Below, one piece after another: positions 15,373-23,276 of a stretch of DNA of 64,000 nt (positions are counted from its first letter, which is position 1; the number at the start of each line of letters is the position of its first letter). This stretch comes from Nonomuraea coxensis DSM 45129 (GTDB lineage: Bacteria > Actinomycetota > Actinomycetes > Streptosporangiales > Streptosporangiaceae). The position numbers and the translations under genes are program-made. The DNA is taken from assembly GCF_019397265.1 (NCBI RefSeq), contig NZ_CP068985.1:3018501-3082500 (forward strand), given 5' to 3'. The notes under the pieces are model-generated. The model was not told the origin of the DNA, made no database searches, and saw only the letters and a list, made by a program, of their open reading frames with translations.

Positions 15373-16427
15373 TCCCCCGGCACGACCCCCATCTCAAGGC
15401 GTTCGCCAGCGACAACTACGCCGGCGTCCACCCGGAGATCCTGCAGGCCATCGCCACGGCCAACGGCGGCCACCAGATCGCCTACGGCGAGGACGCCTAC
15501 ACCGAGGCGCTGCAGGACGTCTTCCGCCGCCACTTCGGCGAGCAGGCGCAGGCGTGGCCCGTCTTCAACGGCACCGCCGCGAACGTCGTCTCCCTGCGGG
15601 CCATGACCCGCCCGTGGGAGGCGGTCATCTGCGCCGAGAGCGCCCACATCAACACCGACGAGGGCGGCGCCCCCGAGGTCACGGCCGGGATCAAGCTCCT
15701 GCCCGTGCCCACGCCGGACGGCAAGCTCACCCCCGAGCTGGTCGACCGGCAGGCGTGGGGCTTCGGCGACGTCCACCGGGCGCAGCCGCGCGTGGTGTCG
15801 CTCTCCAACACCACCGAGCTCGGCACCCTCTACACGCCCGAGGAGATCGCCGCCCTCTGCGCGCACGCCCACGAGCGGGGCCTGCTCGTCCACCTCGACG
15901 GCTCCCGCCTCACCAACGCCGCCGCCGCCCTCGACGTGCCCATGCGGGCGCTCACCACGGACGCCGGCGTGGACGTGCTCTCCTTCGGCGGCACCAAGAT
16001 CGGGCTGCTGTACGGCGAGGCGGTCGTCGTGCTCAACCCGGAGGCGGCGAGCGGCGTCGACTACATCCGCAAGACGTTCATGCAGCTCTCGTCGAAGATG
16101 CGCTTCGTCTCCGCGCAGTTCGAGGCGCTGCTCGCCGGCGACCTGTGGCTGCGCAACGCCCGCCAGGCCAACGCCATGGGGCGGCGGCTGGCCGACGCCG
16201 TCCGCGGCATCCCCGGCGTCGTCCTGCCCCGGCCGGTCGAGGCCAACGCGGTCTTCGCCGTCCTGCCGCCCGACGTCACCGAGCGTCTGCAGAAGCGCTT
16301 CCGCTTCTACACCTGGAACGAGGCCACCGGCGAGGTCCGCTGGATGTGCGCCTTCGACACCACCGAGGCCGACGTGGACGCCTTCGCCGCGGCGGTCGCC
16401 GAGGAGATGGCGGCCTCGGCCACCTGA
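15369..16427 (+). CDS. Threonine aldolase-like PLP lyase of the DUF6421 operon
   Basis: A 352-residue fold-type I PLP enzyme of the beta-eliminating lyase family. Residues FASDNYAGVHPEIL open the protein as in low-specificity threonine aldolases; AYGEDAYTEAL, FNGTAANVV (phosphate loop), CAESAHINTDEGGAPE, HLDGSRLTNAA (cofactor Asp) and SFGGTKIGLLYGEAVV (Schiff-base lysine) follow. The family cleaves L-threonine or related beta-hydroxy amino acids to glycine and an aldehyde. The start is taken as the TTG overlapping the SDR stop (TTGA), since the alignment-typical N-terminus begins a few residues later. Coupling to an SDR suggests the aldehyde or keto product may be reduced, but this is inference. 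Confidence 0.88.
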   Translation: MIPRHDPHLKAFASDNYAGVHPEILQAIATANGGHQIAYGEDAYTEALQDVFRRHFGEQAQAWPVFNGTAANVVSLRAMTRPWEAVICAESAHINTDEGGAPEVTAGIKLLPVPTPDGKLTPELVDRQAWGFGDVHRAQPRVVSLSNTTELGTLYTPEEIAALCAHAHERGLLVHLDGSRLTNAAAALDVPMRALTTDAGVDVLSFGGTKIGLLYGEAVVVLNPEAASGVDYIRKTFMQLSSKMRFVSAQFEALLAGDLWLRNARQANAMGRRLADAVRGIPGVVLPRPVEANAVFAVLPPDVTERLQKRFRFYTWNEATGEVRWMCAFDTTEADVDAFAAAVAEEMAASAT

Positions 16428-16432
16428 GCCAT

Positions 16433-16462
16433 CGCCCCTGACCGCCCGCGCGGTCAGGGGCG
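16433..16462. terminator. Convergent hairpin between aldolase and FAD oxidoreductase
   Basis: CGCCCCTGACCG at 16433-16444 pairs perfectly with CGGTCAGGGGCG at 16451-16462 around a six-base loop. It sits between two convergent genes and could serve both, although no U-tract follows, as is common in actinomycetes. Confidence 0.7.
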
Positions 16463-17857
16463 CAGGGCCAGGCGGGCGGCCTGCCAGCCGCCCATCCCGT
16501 GCGCCCCGCCCCCCGGCGGCGTGGCCGCCGAGCACAGGAACACCCCCGGCAGCGGGGTGCGCCACGGCGCAGGCGACCACACCGGGCGGCGCAGGAACTG
16601 CGTGAGGCTGGACAGCCCGCCGGAGATGTCACCGCCCACCAGGTTGGCGTCGAACGCCTCCAGCTCGGCCGGGCCCATGGCGTGCCGGGCCAGCACCCGG
16701 TCGCGGAAGCCGGGGGCGTACCGCTCGATCTGGGCCTCGACGGCGGCGGTCCGGTCGGCGCGGGAGCCGTTCGGGACGTGGCAGTAGGCCCACAGGGTGT
16801 GCCCGCCCCGCGCCGGGTCGGCCGCGTACGGCTGCACCACCAGCACGTACGGCCGCGGCGACACCCGCCCGGCCGCCGCCTCCGCCTCGCTGAGCGCGAT
16901 CTCCTCCAGCGTCCCGCCGAGATGGACGGTGCCCGCCCCGGCCACCGCCGGATCCCGCCACGGCACCGGCCCGTCCAGCGCCCAGTCCAGCTTGAACACC
17001 CCGGGACCGTAGCGGTAGCGCTCCAGCCGCCGCCGGTACGCGGCCGGCAGGTGGTCCGCCATGGCGAGCAGTTGCCTGGGCGTCACGTCGAGCACCACCA
17101 CGGGGGCGCGCAGCTCGGACAGCCGTCGCACCCGGTGCCCGGTGACGGCCTCGCCGCCCAGCGCGCGCAGCTCGGCCACCAGCGCGTCGGCCAGCACCTG
17201 CGACCCGCCCCGCACCAGCGGCCAGCCCACCAGGTGGGCGAGCGACGCCAGCAGCAGGCCGTAGCCGGCGCTGACAGGGGAGCGCAGGTCGAGGACGGAG
17301 TGCGCGGCCATGCCGGCGAGCAGCGCCCGCGCCTCCGTCGTGCGGAAGGCCCGCCGCGCGAACGTGGTGGCGGGCAGCAGCGCCGCCGCCCCGAACCTGG
17401 CCGCCCCCGCGAACGCGGAGAGCGGCAGGCCGCCCCACGGTCCGAGCGGCTTGAGCAGCAGCTCCACCAGCGGCAGCCCGCCCCGCGCGGTCGCGCCGGC
17501 CGTCGCCAGCCAGGCCCGCGCGTCGCGGCCGAGCCCGGCGGCGGTCCGGACGGGGTCGCGGTGCACCAGCACCGCCGGCCGGCCGTCGAGCGGATGGGCG
17601 GCGGGCAGGGGCGGATGGACGAACTCCACGCCCTTCAGCTCCAGCCCGCGGAAGGCGGGCGAGGCGAGGGCCATCGCCATGACGGTCGCGCCGAAGTCGT
17701 GCACCCGGCCGGGCAGGGTCAGCTCGCCGGAGCGGAGCGCGCCGCCGAACCGGCCGGCCGCCTCCAGCAGCAGCACCCGGCGTCCGGCGCGGGCCAGCGT
17801 GACGGCGGCGACGAGCCCGTTGGGCCCGGAGCCGACCACCACGGCGTCAGCGTCCAC
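16454..17857 (-). CDS. FAD-dependent phytoene desaturase-like oxidoreductase
   Basis: A 467-residue NAD(P)/FAD-dependent oxidoreductase of the CrtI/PYROXD2 type. The N-terminus is a dinucleotide-binding motif (VVVGSGPNGLVAAVTLARAG) followed by LLEAAGRFGGALRS, and the C-terminus has the second FAD motif GVFLCSAATPPGGGAHGMGGWQAA. The middle is the variable substrate domain. No carotenoid genes are nearby, so desaturation of a carotenoid is not supported; many actinobacterial members of this group have no assigned substrate. It ends inside the convergent terminator hairpin, and the DUF305 gene lies 15 bp upstream of its start on the same strand. Confidence 0.87.
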   Translation of the reverse strand: MDADAVVVGSGPNGLVAAVTLARAGRRVLLLEAAGRFGGALRSGELTLPGRVHDFGATVMAMALASPAFRGLELKGVEFVHPPLPAAHPLDGRPAVLVHRDPVRTAAGLGRDARAWLATAGATARGGLPLVELLLKPLGPWGGLPLSAFAGAARFGAAALLPATTFARRAFRTTEARALLAGMAAHSVLDLRSPVSAGYGLLLASLAHLVGWPLVRGGSQVLADALVAELRALGGEAVTGHRVRRLSELRAPVVVLDVTPRQLLAMADHLPAAYRRRLERYRYGPGVFKLDWALDGPVPWRDPAVAGAGTVHLGGTLEEIALSEAEAAAGRVSPRPYVLVVQPYAADPARGGHTLWAYCHVPNGSRADRTAAVEAQIERYAPGFRDRVLARHAMGPAELEAFDANLVGGDISGGLSSLTQFLRRPVWSPAPWRTPLPGVFLCSAATPPGGGAHGMGGWQAARLALRP

Positions 17858-17872
17858 CCGGGGCGCGCCCGC

Positions 17873-18520
17873 CTACCGGGGCTGGAGGATCGACGGGAGG
17901 GGCTGCGCGCCGCGCTGGCGGAGCAGGTCGGTCATCAGCTTGATCTCGCTGCTCTGCCCCTGGACGATCTTTTTCGCCATGCTCACCACCTCGGGCCGGG
18001 TCGACAGGTCGAGCAGGCCCTCGGCCATCTCCACCCCGCCCTCATGATGGCGGATCATGAGCTGCAGGAACAGCACCTCGGCCTGTGTGCCGTCGGCCGC
18101 CTTGAGACGGGCCAGCTCCTCGGGGGAGGCCATGCCGGGCATCAGGCCCGTGCTCGCGGCGCTCGCGGCGGACGCCGTGCCGCCGTGCCCGTGGCCGCTC
18201 ATCCACGCCATCGGCCGGTCATGGCCCGCCTGGTCGAGCCCCCACTGCTGCAGCCAGCCGAGGAACATGCCCCGCTGGTTGGCCTGCGTGTTGATGATGT
18301 CGAAGGCCAGGCTGGAGATCTCCTTCGCGGGCCGCTTGTCGCGGACGGTGAAGGACATGTCGACGGCCTGCGCGTGGTGCGCGGCCATGTCGCGGGCGAA
18401 ACCGGCCTCCGGTGAGGAGTCGCCGGGCGTGCCCGCCCTCCCGAACAGCAGGTAGGCCGCCGCGGCGAGCACCAGCACGCCGCAGACGATGAGCACAGGG
18501 TTTCTGAGGGGCTTGTCCAT
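17873..18520 (-). CDS. DUF305 domain membrane-anchored protein
   Basis: A 215-residue protein with an N-terminal membrane anchor (about residues 9-26) and a DUF305 domain, a four-helix ferritin-like fold. The two conserved halves are FARDMAAHHAQAVDMSFTV and FLQLMIRHHEGGVEMAEGLL, rich in His and Met, consistent with metal (often copper) binding. A His/Gly/Ser-rich loop (SGHGHGGTASAAS) separates them. It is divergent from a DUF3105 gene across 120 bp, a pairing common in actinobacteria, which suggests a shared extracytoplasmic role. Its function is not established. Confidence 0.88.
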   Translation of the reverse strand: MDKPLRNPVLIVCGVLVLAAAAYLLFGRAGTPGDSSPEAGFARDMAAHHAQAVDMSFTVRDKRPAKEISSLAFDIINTQANQRGMFLGWLQQWGLDQAGHDRPMAWMSGHGHGGTASAASAASTGLMPGMASPEELARLKAADGTQAEVLFLQLMIRHHEGGVEMAEGLLDLSTRPEVVSMAKKIVQGQSSEIKLMTDLLRQRGAQPLPSILQPR

Positions 18521-18640
18521 GACGGGTCCAGCGTACCCACCTGCGGGCGAACCCGAGATCTCTCCCTTACTCCTGCCTTATTCTCCGCATACGCCGGAAG
18601 GGCATAAGGTGACCCCTGTTGGTACGCCGATGGAGGAACG

Positions 18641-19351
18641 ATGACGAAGGAGAAGGCGCAGGCGCGGCGCGAGCATCTGCAGAAGATGCGGGCCGACCAG
18701 AAGCGCAAACAACGCCGCGCCGCTCTGCTCATGTGGGGCGCAGGCGGGCTGATCATCGTCGTCCTGGTCGGCGTGGTGGGCTTCTACCTGGTGAAGCAGG
18801 CCCGTGAGACGTCGCTGGACGCGGTCACGAGCGCCAAGTACGAAGCCGGCGAGCACGTCTGGAACGCGGTCGCCTACAAGGAGACCCCGCCGGTCGGCGG
18901 CCAGCACAACAACTACTGGCAGCAGTGCGCGATCTACGACAAGCCGATCCACCCCGAGCACGCCGTCCACTCGCTGGAGCACGGCGCGGCCTGGATCACC
19001 TACCGGCCCGACCTGCCGAAGGCCCAGATCGACAAGCTCAAGGAGATCGCCACCTCCACGGGCCAGCAGGACTACATGCTGATGAGCCCGTTCCCCAACC
19101 TGCCCGCGCCGATCGTCGTGTCCTCCTGGGGCCACCAGCTCAAGCTGACCGACCCGGCCGACCCCAAGCTGCCCGCCTTCATCAAGCGCTACCAGAACGG
19201 CGCCGACACGCCGGAGCCGGGAGCGACCTGCGGCGGCCCCGACGCCATCACCACCACGGCCGACCAGGCCCCGCTGCCGCCCGAGCCCACGGGCCAGCAG
19301 AACACCCCGATGGAGTCGCTCCAGCCGTCGGCCAGCCCCTCCCAGCAGTAG
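18641..19351 (+). CDS. DUF3105 domain membrane protein
   Basis: A 236-residue protein with a highly charged N-terminus (KEKAQARREHLQKMRADQKRKQ), one TM helix at about 30-52, and an external DUF3105 domain. Conserved blocks are NYPPVGGxHN-like (TPPVGGQHNNYWQQCAIYD), HAVHSLEHGAAWITYRPDL and PNLPAPIVVSSWGHQLKL; the invariant His residues suggest metal binding. The C-terminus is Pro/Thr-rich. ATG start with GGAGG upstream. It is transcribed away from the DUF305 gene, and the 120 bp between them must hold both promoters. Confidence 0.88.
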   Translation: MTKEKAQARREHLQKMRADQKRKQRRAALLMWGAGGLIIVVLVGVVGFYLVKQARETSLDAVTSAKYEAGEHVWNAVAYKETPPVGGQHNNYWQQCAIYDKPIHPEHAVHSLEHGAAWITYRPDLPKAQIDKLKEIATSTGQQDYMLMSPFPNLPAPIVVSSWGHQLKLTDPADPKLPAFIKRYQNGADTPEPGATCGGPDAITTTADQAPLPPEPTGQQNTPMESLQPSASPSQQ

Positions 19352-19384
19352 CCGGAGATCCTCAGCCGCCGCCGCCGCACCCGC

Positions 19385-20500
19385 TCAGCCGAGCACGTGC
19401 GACGGCGGCGTCCATGTGAGCCCGTGCGCCTCGGCCACGGGCTCGCTGGTGAGCTGCCCCTCGTGCGCGCTGAGCCCGCGGGCCAGCGCCGGGTCCTCGC
19501 GCATGGCCCGCCGCCAGCCGAGGTCCGCGATGGCCAGCGCGTACGGCAGCGTGACGTTGGTCAGCGCGAACGTCGAGGTGTGCGGCACCGCCCCCGGCAT
19601 GTTGGCCACGCAGTAGAACAGCGACCGGTGCACCTGGTAGGTCGGCTCCTCGTGCGTCGTCGGCCGGGAGTTCTCGAAGCAGCCGCCCTGGTCGATCGAG
19701 ATGTCCACCAGCACCGAGCCCGGCTTCATCCTGCTGACCAGCTCGTCGGTCACCAGCTTGGGCGCCTTCGCGCCGGGCACCAGCACCGCGCCGATCACCA
19801 GGTCGGCCTCCGTGACCGCCCGTTCGATCTCCAGCGTGTTCGACGCGACCGTCTGGCAGTGGCCCTGGTAGATGAGGTCGGCCTGGCGCAGCTTGTCGAT
19901 GTTGCTGTCCAGCAGCAGCACCTCGGCCTGCATGCCGAGGGCGATGGCGGCGGCGTTCATGCCGGACACGCCCGCCCCGATGACGACGACGTGCGCCGCG
20001 TGCACGCCGGAGACGCCGCCCATCAGCACGCCCCGGCCGCCCGCCGAGCGCATCAGGTGGTAGGCGCCGACCTGCGGCGCCAGCCGGCCCGCGACCTCCG
20101 ACATGGGGGCCAGCAGCGGCAGCGCGCCGTTCGCCGTCTGGACGGTCTCGTACGCGACCGCCGTGCACCCCGAGTCCAGGAGCGCCCGCGTGCACGGCCG
20201 GGAGGCCGCCAGGTGGAGGTAGGTGAACAGCACCTGGCCCTTGCGCAGCCGGTGGTACTCCTCGGCGACCGGCTCCTTGACCTTCAGCACCAGGTCGGCC
20301 TCGCCCCACACGTCATCGGCGCGGGGGACGACGACCGCGCCCGCCGCGGCGAAGTCGGCGTCCGGGATCGCCGACCCCTCGCCCGCCCCGCGCTCGACGT
20401 GGACCTGGTGCCCGTGGCGGACGAACTCGTGCACGCCCGCCGGCGTCAGCGCCACCCGGTACTCGCTGTTCTTGACCTCTACGGGAACACCGATCTTCAT
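19385..20500 (-). CDS. ald: Alanine dehydrogenase
   Basis: A 371-residue protein, full length for the family. Ald catalyses reversible NAD-dependent oxidative deamination of L-alanine to pyruvate and ammonia, and in actinobacteria also reductive glycine formation. Seen: GVPVEVKNSEYRVALTP with substrate Arg, DLVLKVKEP with catalytic Lys near residue 74, TYLHLAAS with catalytic His near 96, and the NAD site VVVIGAGVSGMNAA near residues 170-183, plus the SNIDKL acidic anchor and a C-terminal NMPGAVPHTSTFALTNVTLPY signature. It is transcribed alone; the start ATG is 119 bp from the divergent Excalibur-domain gene. Confidence 0.96.
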   Translation of the reverse strand: MKIGVPVEVKNSEYRVALTPAGVHEFVRHGHQVHVERGAGEGSAIPDADFAAAGAVVVPRADDVWGEADLVLKVKEPVAEEYHRLRKGQVLFTYLHLAASRPCTRALLDSGCTAVAYETVQTANGALPLLAPMSEVAGRLAPQVGAYHLMRSAGGRGVLMGGVSGVHAAHVVVIGAGVSGMNAAAIALGMQAEVLLLDSNIDKLRQADLIYQGHCQTVASNTLEIERAVTEADLVIGAVLVPGAKAPKLVTDELVSRMKPGSVLVDISIDQGGCFENSRPTTHEEPTYQVHRSLFYCVANMPGAVPHTSTFALTNVTLPYALAIADLGWRRAMREDPALARGLSAHEGQLTSEPVAEAHGLTWTPPSHVLG

Positions 20501-20619
20501 CGATCAACCCTCGTTCGCGCCGATTTTGCGGTCAATCCGCGATCCGTCATGATTACCTTGCCCCGGCTGGTCCTCGATAGGCTCACCGCGGCCCGAACGT
20601 CAGGATGGGAACGTCATCG

Positions 20620-21555
20620 ATGGACAAGCCGGAAGCGCAGCCCCCCGCGGATCCGGGGGAGCCGCAGGCCAGCAGACTCACCACCATCGTGCTGATCGTC
20701 TCGCTCGTGCTGGTGGTGCTCGTGGCCGGCGTGCTCGGCACCGTCGCGGTCCTGATGACCAGAAACCCCGACCAGCCGCTGCTCGGCGGCACTCCGCCGG
20801 TCAGGCTGGCGGTGCCGCTGCACTTCGCGCCGGTCAAGGACTCCAAGCCGGCGCCGTGCCCCGGCGAGCAGGCGGTGCTCGACGAGGAGCAGCGCACCTG
20901 CTACCTCCTGGAGGACGGCGTCACGGTGCTGTCGGTGCAGCGCATCGAGCCGGTCAGGGAGAAAGACGGCCAATACTCCGTCCGCATCGCGGTCGCCGCC
21001 GGGTTCAAGGACAAGCTGGTCGAGCTCGTCGACGAGCTGGAGCCCGAGCAGCGGCAGCTCGCCGTGGTGCTCGCCCCCGCCCAGCCCGAGCAGCCCAAGA
21101 CGGTGGTGGCCGCGCCCGTCGTGACCGAGCCGATGAGCGGCGACAGCCTGCGCATCGCCGGCTTCACCAAGGAGGAGGCCGACGCCCTGACGGCGCGGCT
21201 GCTCGGCCCGGCCGCGGGCGCGTCGCCCGCCGCCTCCCAGCCGGGCACCGACCCCGGCACCGACCCCGGCACTGCCACGAACCCCGGCACCGACCCGGGC
21301 GCGACGCCGGCCGCCACCCCGCCGGCCACGCCGCCCGCCTCGCAGGGGACGCAGCCGGGCGCCGCGACCACCCCCGGCTCCACGGCCCCCGCCTCCGACG
21401 CCGGCCGCAGCGGCGACGACCCGCGCTACGCCTCCTGCAAGGAGGCCGTCGCCCACGGCTACGGCCCCTACTCCAAGGGCGTCCACGCGGAATACTCCTG
21501 GTACACCGACACCGACGGCAACGGCGTCGCCTGCAACAGCGGCGACATGGGCTGA
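20620..21555 (+). CDS. Membrane-anchored protein with C-terminal Excalibur calcium-binding domain
   Basis: A 311-residue protein with one N-terminal TM helix (about 20-46), an external region with a SecD P1-like segment (TRNPDQPL..., EPMSGDSLRIAGFTKEEADALTARL), a linker built of repeated PGTDPGT units, and an Excalibur domain at the C-terminus: DPRYASCKEAVAHGYGPYSKG...YTDTDGNGVAC. The DxDGNGxxC core is the calcium-binding loop with its two conserved cysteines. I prefer the ATG at 20620, since AGGATGGGA lies at a usable distance, over the ATG at 20605, which has no spacer to its purine run. The role is unknown; attachment to the cell envelope is likely. Confidence 0.82.
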   Translation: MDKPEAQPPADPGEPQASRLTTIVLIVSLVLVVLVAGVLGTVAVLMTRNPDQPLLGGTPPVRLAVPLHFAPVKDSKPAPCPGEQAVLDEEQRTCYLLEDGVTVLSVQRIEPVREKDGQYSVRIAVAAGFKDKLVELVDELEPEQRQLAVVLAPAQPEQPKTVVAAPVVTEPMSGDSLRIAGFTKEEADALTARLLGPAAGASPAASQPGTDPGTDPGTATNPGTDPGATPAATPPATPPASQGTQPGAATTPGSTAPASDAGRSGDDPRYASCKEAVAHGYGPYSKGVHAEYSWYTDTDGNGVACNSGDMG

Positions 21556-22935
21556 TCAGGCGAACAGCCGCTCCAGCCAGTCGATCGCGAAGTAGGCGAG
21601 GAACACCAGCGACACCACCCACAGCAGCCACGGGATCTCCGCGAACCTGCCCCTGGCCGCCTTGATCAGCGTGTAGGAGATGACGCCCGCGCCGACCCCG
21701 TTGGTGATCGAGTACGTGAACGGCATCAGCGCGATGGTGAGGAACGCCGGGATGGCGACGTCCACGTCCTGCCAGGGCACGTTCCTGCTCTGCATCATCA
21801 TCAGCGCCCCGACCAGCACCAGCGCGGGAGCGGCGGCCGCGGCGGGCACCACGCCGGCGAGCGGCGTGAACAGCAGCGTCAGCCCGAGCAGCGCCCCCGT
21901 CATCACGCTGGCGAGCCCGGTGCGGGCGCCCTCGCCGACGCCCGCCGCCGACTCCACGAACACCGTGTTCGCCGAGGCGCTGACCGAGCCGCCCACCATG
22001 CCGGCGACGCCGTCCACGGTCAGGATCCGGCCGAGGCGCGGCACCTGGCCGGCGCGGTCCACGAGCCCGGCCTCGTCGCTGACGCCGATGATGGTGCCCA
22101 TCGCGTCGAAGAACCCCGACAGGACGAGCGTGAACAGCACGACGGCCGCGGTCAGCGCCCCCGCGCGGGCGAACCCGCCGAACAGGTCGAACTGCCCCAC
22201 GAGCCCGAAGTCCGGTGCGGCGATCAGCGACTCGGGCACCCGCGGCGTCACCACGCCCCACGACCGGGGATCGATCTCGGCCACGGAGTTGACCAGCACC
22301 GACAGGACCGCGGTCACCGCGATGCTGATGAGGATGGCGGCGGGGGTGCGGCGGGCGTACAGAGCGATCATCAGCAGCAGCCCGAAGCAGAAGATCGCGA
22401 CCGGCCAGCCCGTCAGGTGACCGGTGGTGCCGAGCTGCACGGGCGTGCCCGAGCCCGCGGCCACGAACCCGGCGTCCACCAGGCCGATGAGCGCGACGAA
22501 CAGCCCGATGCCGACGCTGATGGCGTGCTTGAGCGCGAGCGGGATCGCGTTCATGATCAGGGTGCGCAGGCCGGTCACGGCCAGCACGATGATCACGAAG
22601 CCGCCGAGCACCACCAGGCCCATGGCCTCGGGCCAGGTCATGTGGGGGGCGGCCTGGTAGGCGACGACCGCGTTGAGCCCCAGCCCGGCGGCCAGGCCGA
22701 ACGGCGCGTTGCCGACGACCGCCATGAGCAGCGTCGAGATCGACGCCGCCAGCGCGGTGCTGGTCGTCAGCTGCACGATGGAGAGCTGGGCGCCCGTGAC
22801 GTCCTTCGCGCCGGCCAGGATGATCGGGTTGAGCAGGATGATGTACGCCATCGCCATGAAGGTGGTGAGCCCGCCACGCACCTCGCGGCTGACGGTCGTC
22901 TCGCGCCGGGTCAGCTCGAAGAGCCGGTCGAGCAC
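21556..22935 (-). CDS. NCS2-family purine/nucleobase permease
   Basis: A 459-residue polytopic membrane protein of the AzgA/PbuG branch of NCS2, which import hypoxanthine, guanine or adenine by proton symport. Motifs: FMAMAYIILLNPIIL near the N-terminus, NAPFGLAAGLGLNAVVAY (family signature), GFFDAMGTIIGVSDEAG, and SASANTVFVESAAGVGEGARTGLASV near residue 310. It is the third gene of a leftward set, 59 bp after the EF-hand gene, which follows the xanthine dehydrogenase subunit by 48 bp. The company of a purine oxidase and a PucR regulator supports a purine substrate. Confidence 0.9.
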   Translation of the reverse strand: MLDRLFELTRRETTVSREVRGGLTTFMAMAYIILLNPIILAGAKDVTGAQLSIVQLTTSTALAASISTLLMAVVGNAPFGLAAGLGLNAVVAYQAAPHMTWPEAMGLVVLGGFVIIVLAVTGLRTLIMNAIPLALKHAISVGIGLFVALIGLVDAGFVAAGSGTPVQLGTTGHLTGWPVAIFCFGLLLMIALYARRTPAAILISIAVTAVLSVLVNSVAEIDPRSWGVVTPRVPESLIAAPDFGLVGQFDLFGGFARAGALTAAVVLFTLVLSGFFDAMGTIIGVSDEAGLVDRAGQVPRLGRILTVDGVAGMVGGSVSASANTVFVESAAGVGEGARTGLASVMTGALLGLTLLFTPLAGVVPAAAAAPALVLVGALMMMQSRNVPWQDVDVAIPAFLTIALMPFTYSITNGVGAGVISYTLIKAARGRFAEIPWLLWVVSLVFLAYFAIDWLERLFA

Positions 22936-22994
22936 GCCTTCCCCCCTTTTGCGATCAGGGGGAGTGCCGGTTGCCTACCCGGCGCCGGACAAGA

Positions 22995-23228
22995 TCACGC
23001 CTTCTCGTGCCTGCCGTGGCCGACGAGCCCGACGAACTCCTCCAGGCCGATCGTGCCGTCGCCGTCGCGGTCGGCGGAGCCGATGAACGCCTCGATCTCG
23101 CTCTCGGACGCGCCCTGCCCGCCCAGCGCCTCGTTGGCGCTCCGGATCTCCTCGGCGGTCAGCAGGCCGTCGCCGTCGGTGTCGAACCGGCGGAACTCGG
23201 CCTCGGCGGCCTCACGCGCGCTCGTCAT
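22995..23228 (-). CDS. Small EF-hand calcium-binding protein
   Basis: A 77-residue calmodulin-like protein with two EF-hands: FDTDGDGLLTAEE near residues 15-27 and ADRDGDGTIGLEEF near 51-64, each with the DxDGDGxxxxxE loop, separated by a helical linker. I use the ATG at 23228, which has GGGGAGG eight bases upstream, not the GTG nine bases earlier. It lies between the xanthine dehydrogenase and NCS2 permease genes on the same strand. Two-EF-hand proteins of this size are known in actinomycetes (CabA/CabB-like calcium buffers); its link to purine metabolism is unclear. Confidence 0.9.
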   Translation of the reverse strand: MTSAREAAEAEFRRFDTDGDGLLTAEEIRSANEALGGQGASESEIEAFIGSADRDGDGTIGLEEFVGLVGHGRHEKA

Positions 23229-23276
23229 GTGATGCACCTCCCCGTCGGGCCGGGCCCTTCCGGCCAGACCCTTTCG

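Noticed and set aside
16454..17857. Carotenoid (phytoene) desaturase
   Set aside because: No crtB/crtE-type genes are near and the protein is closer to the broad PYROXD2-like group; named only as an FAD oxidoreductase.
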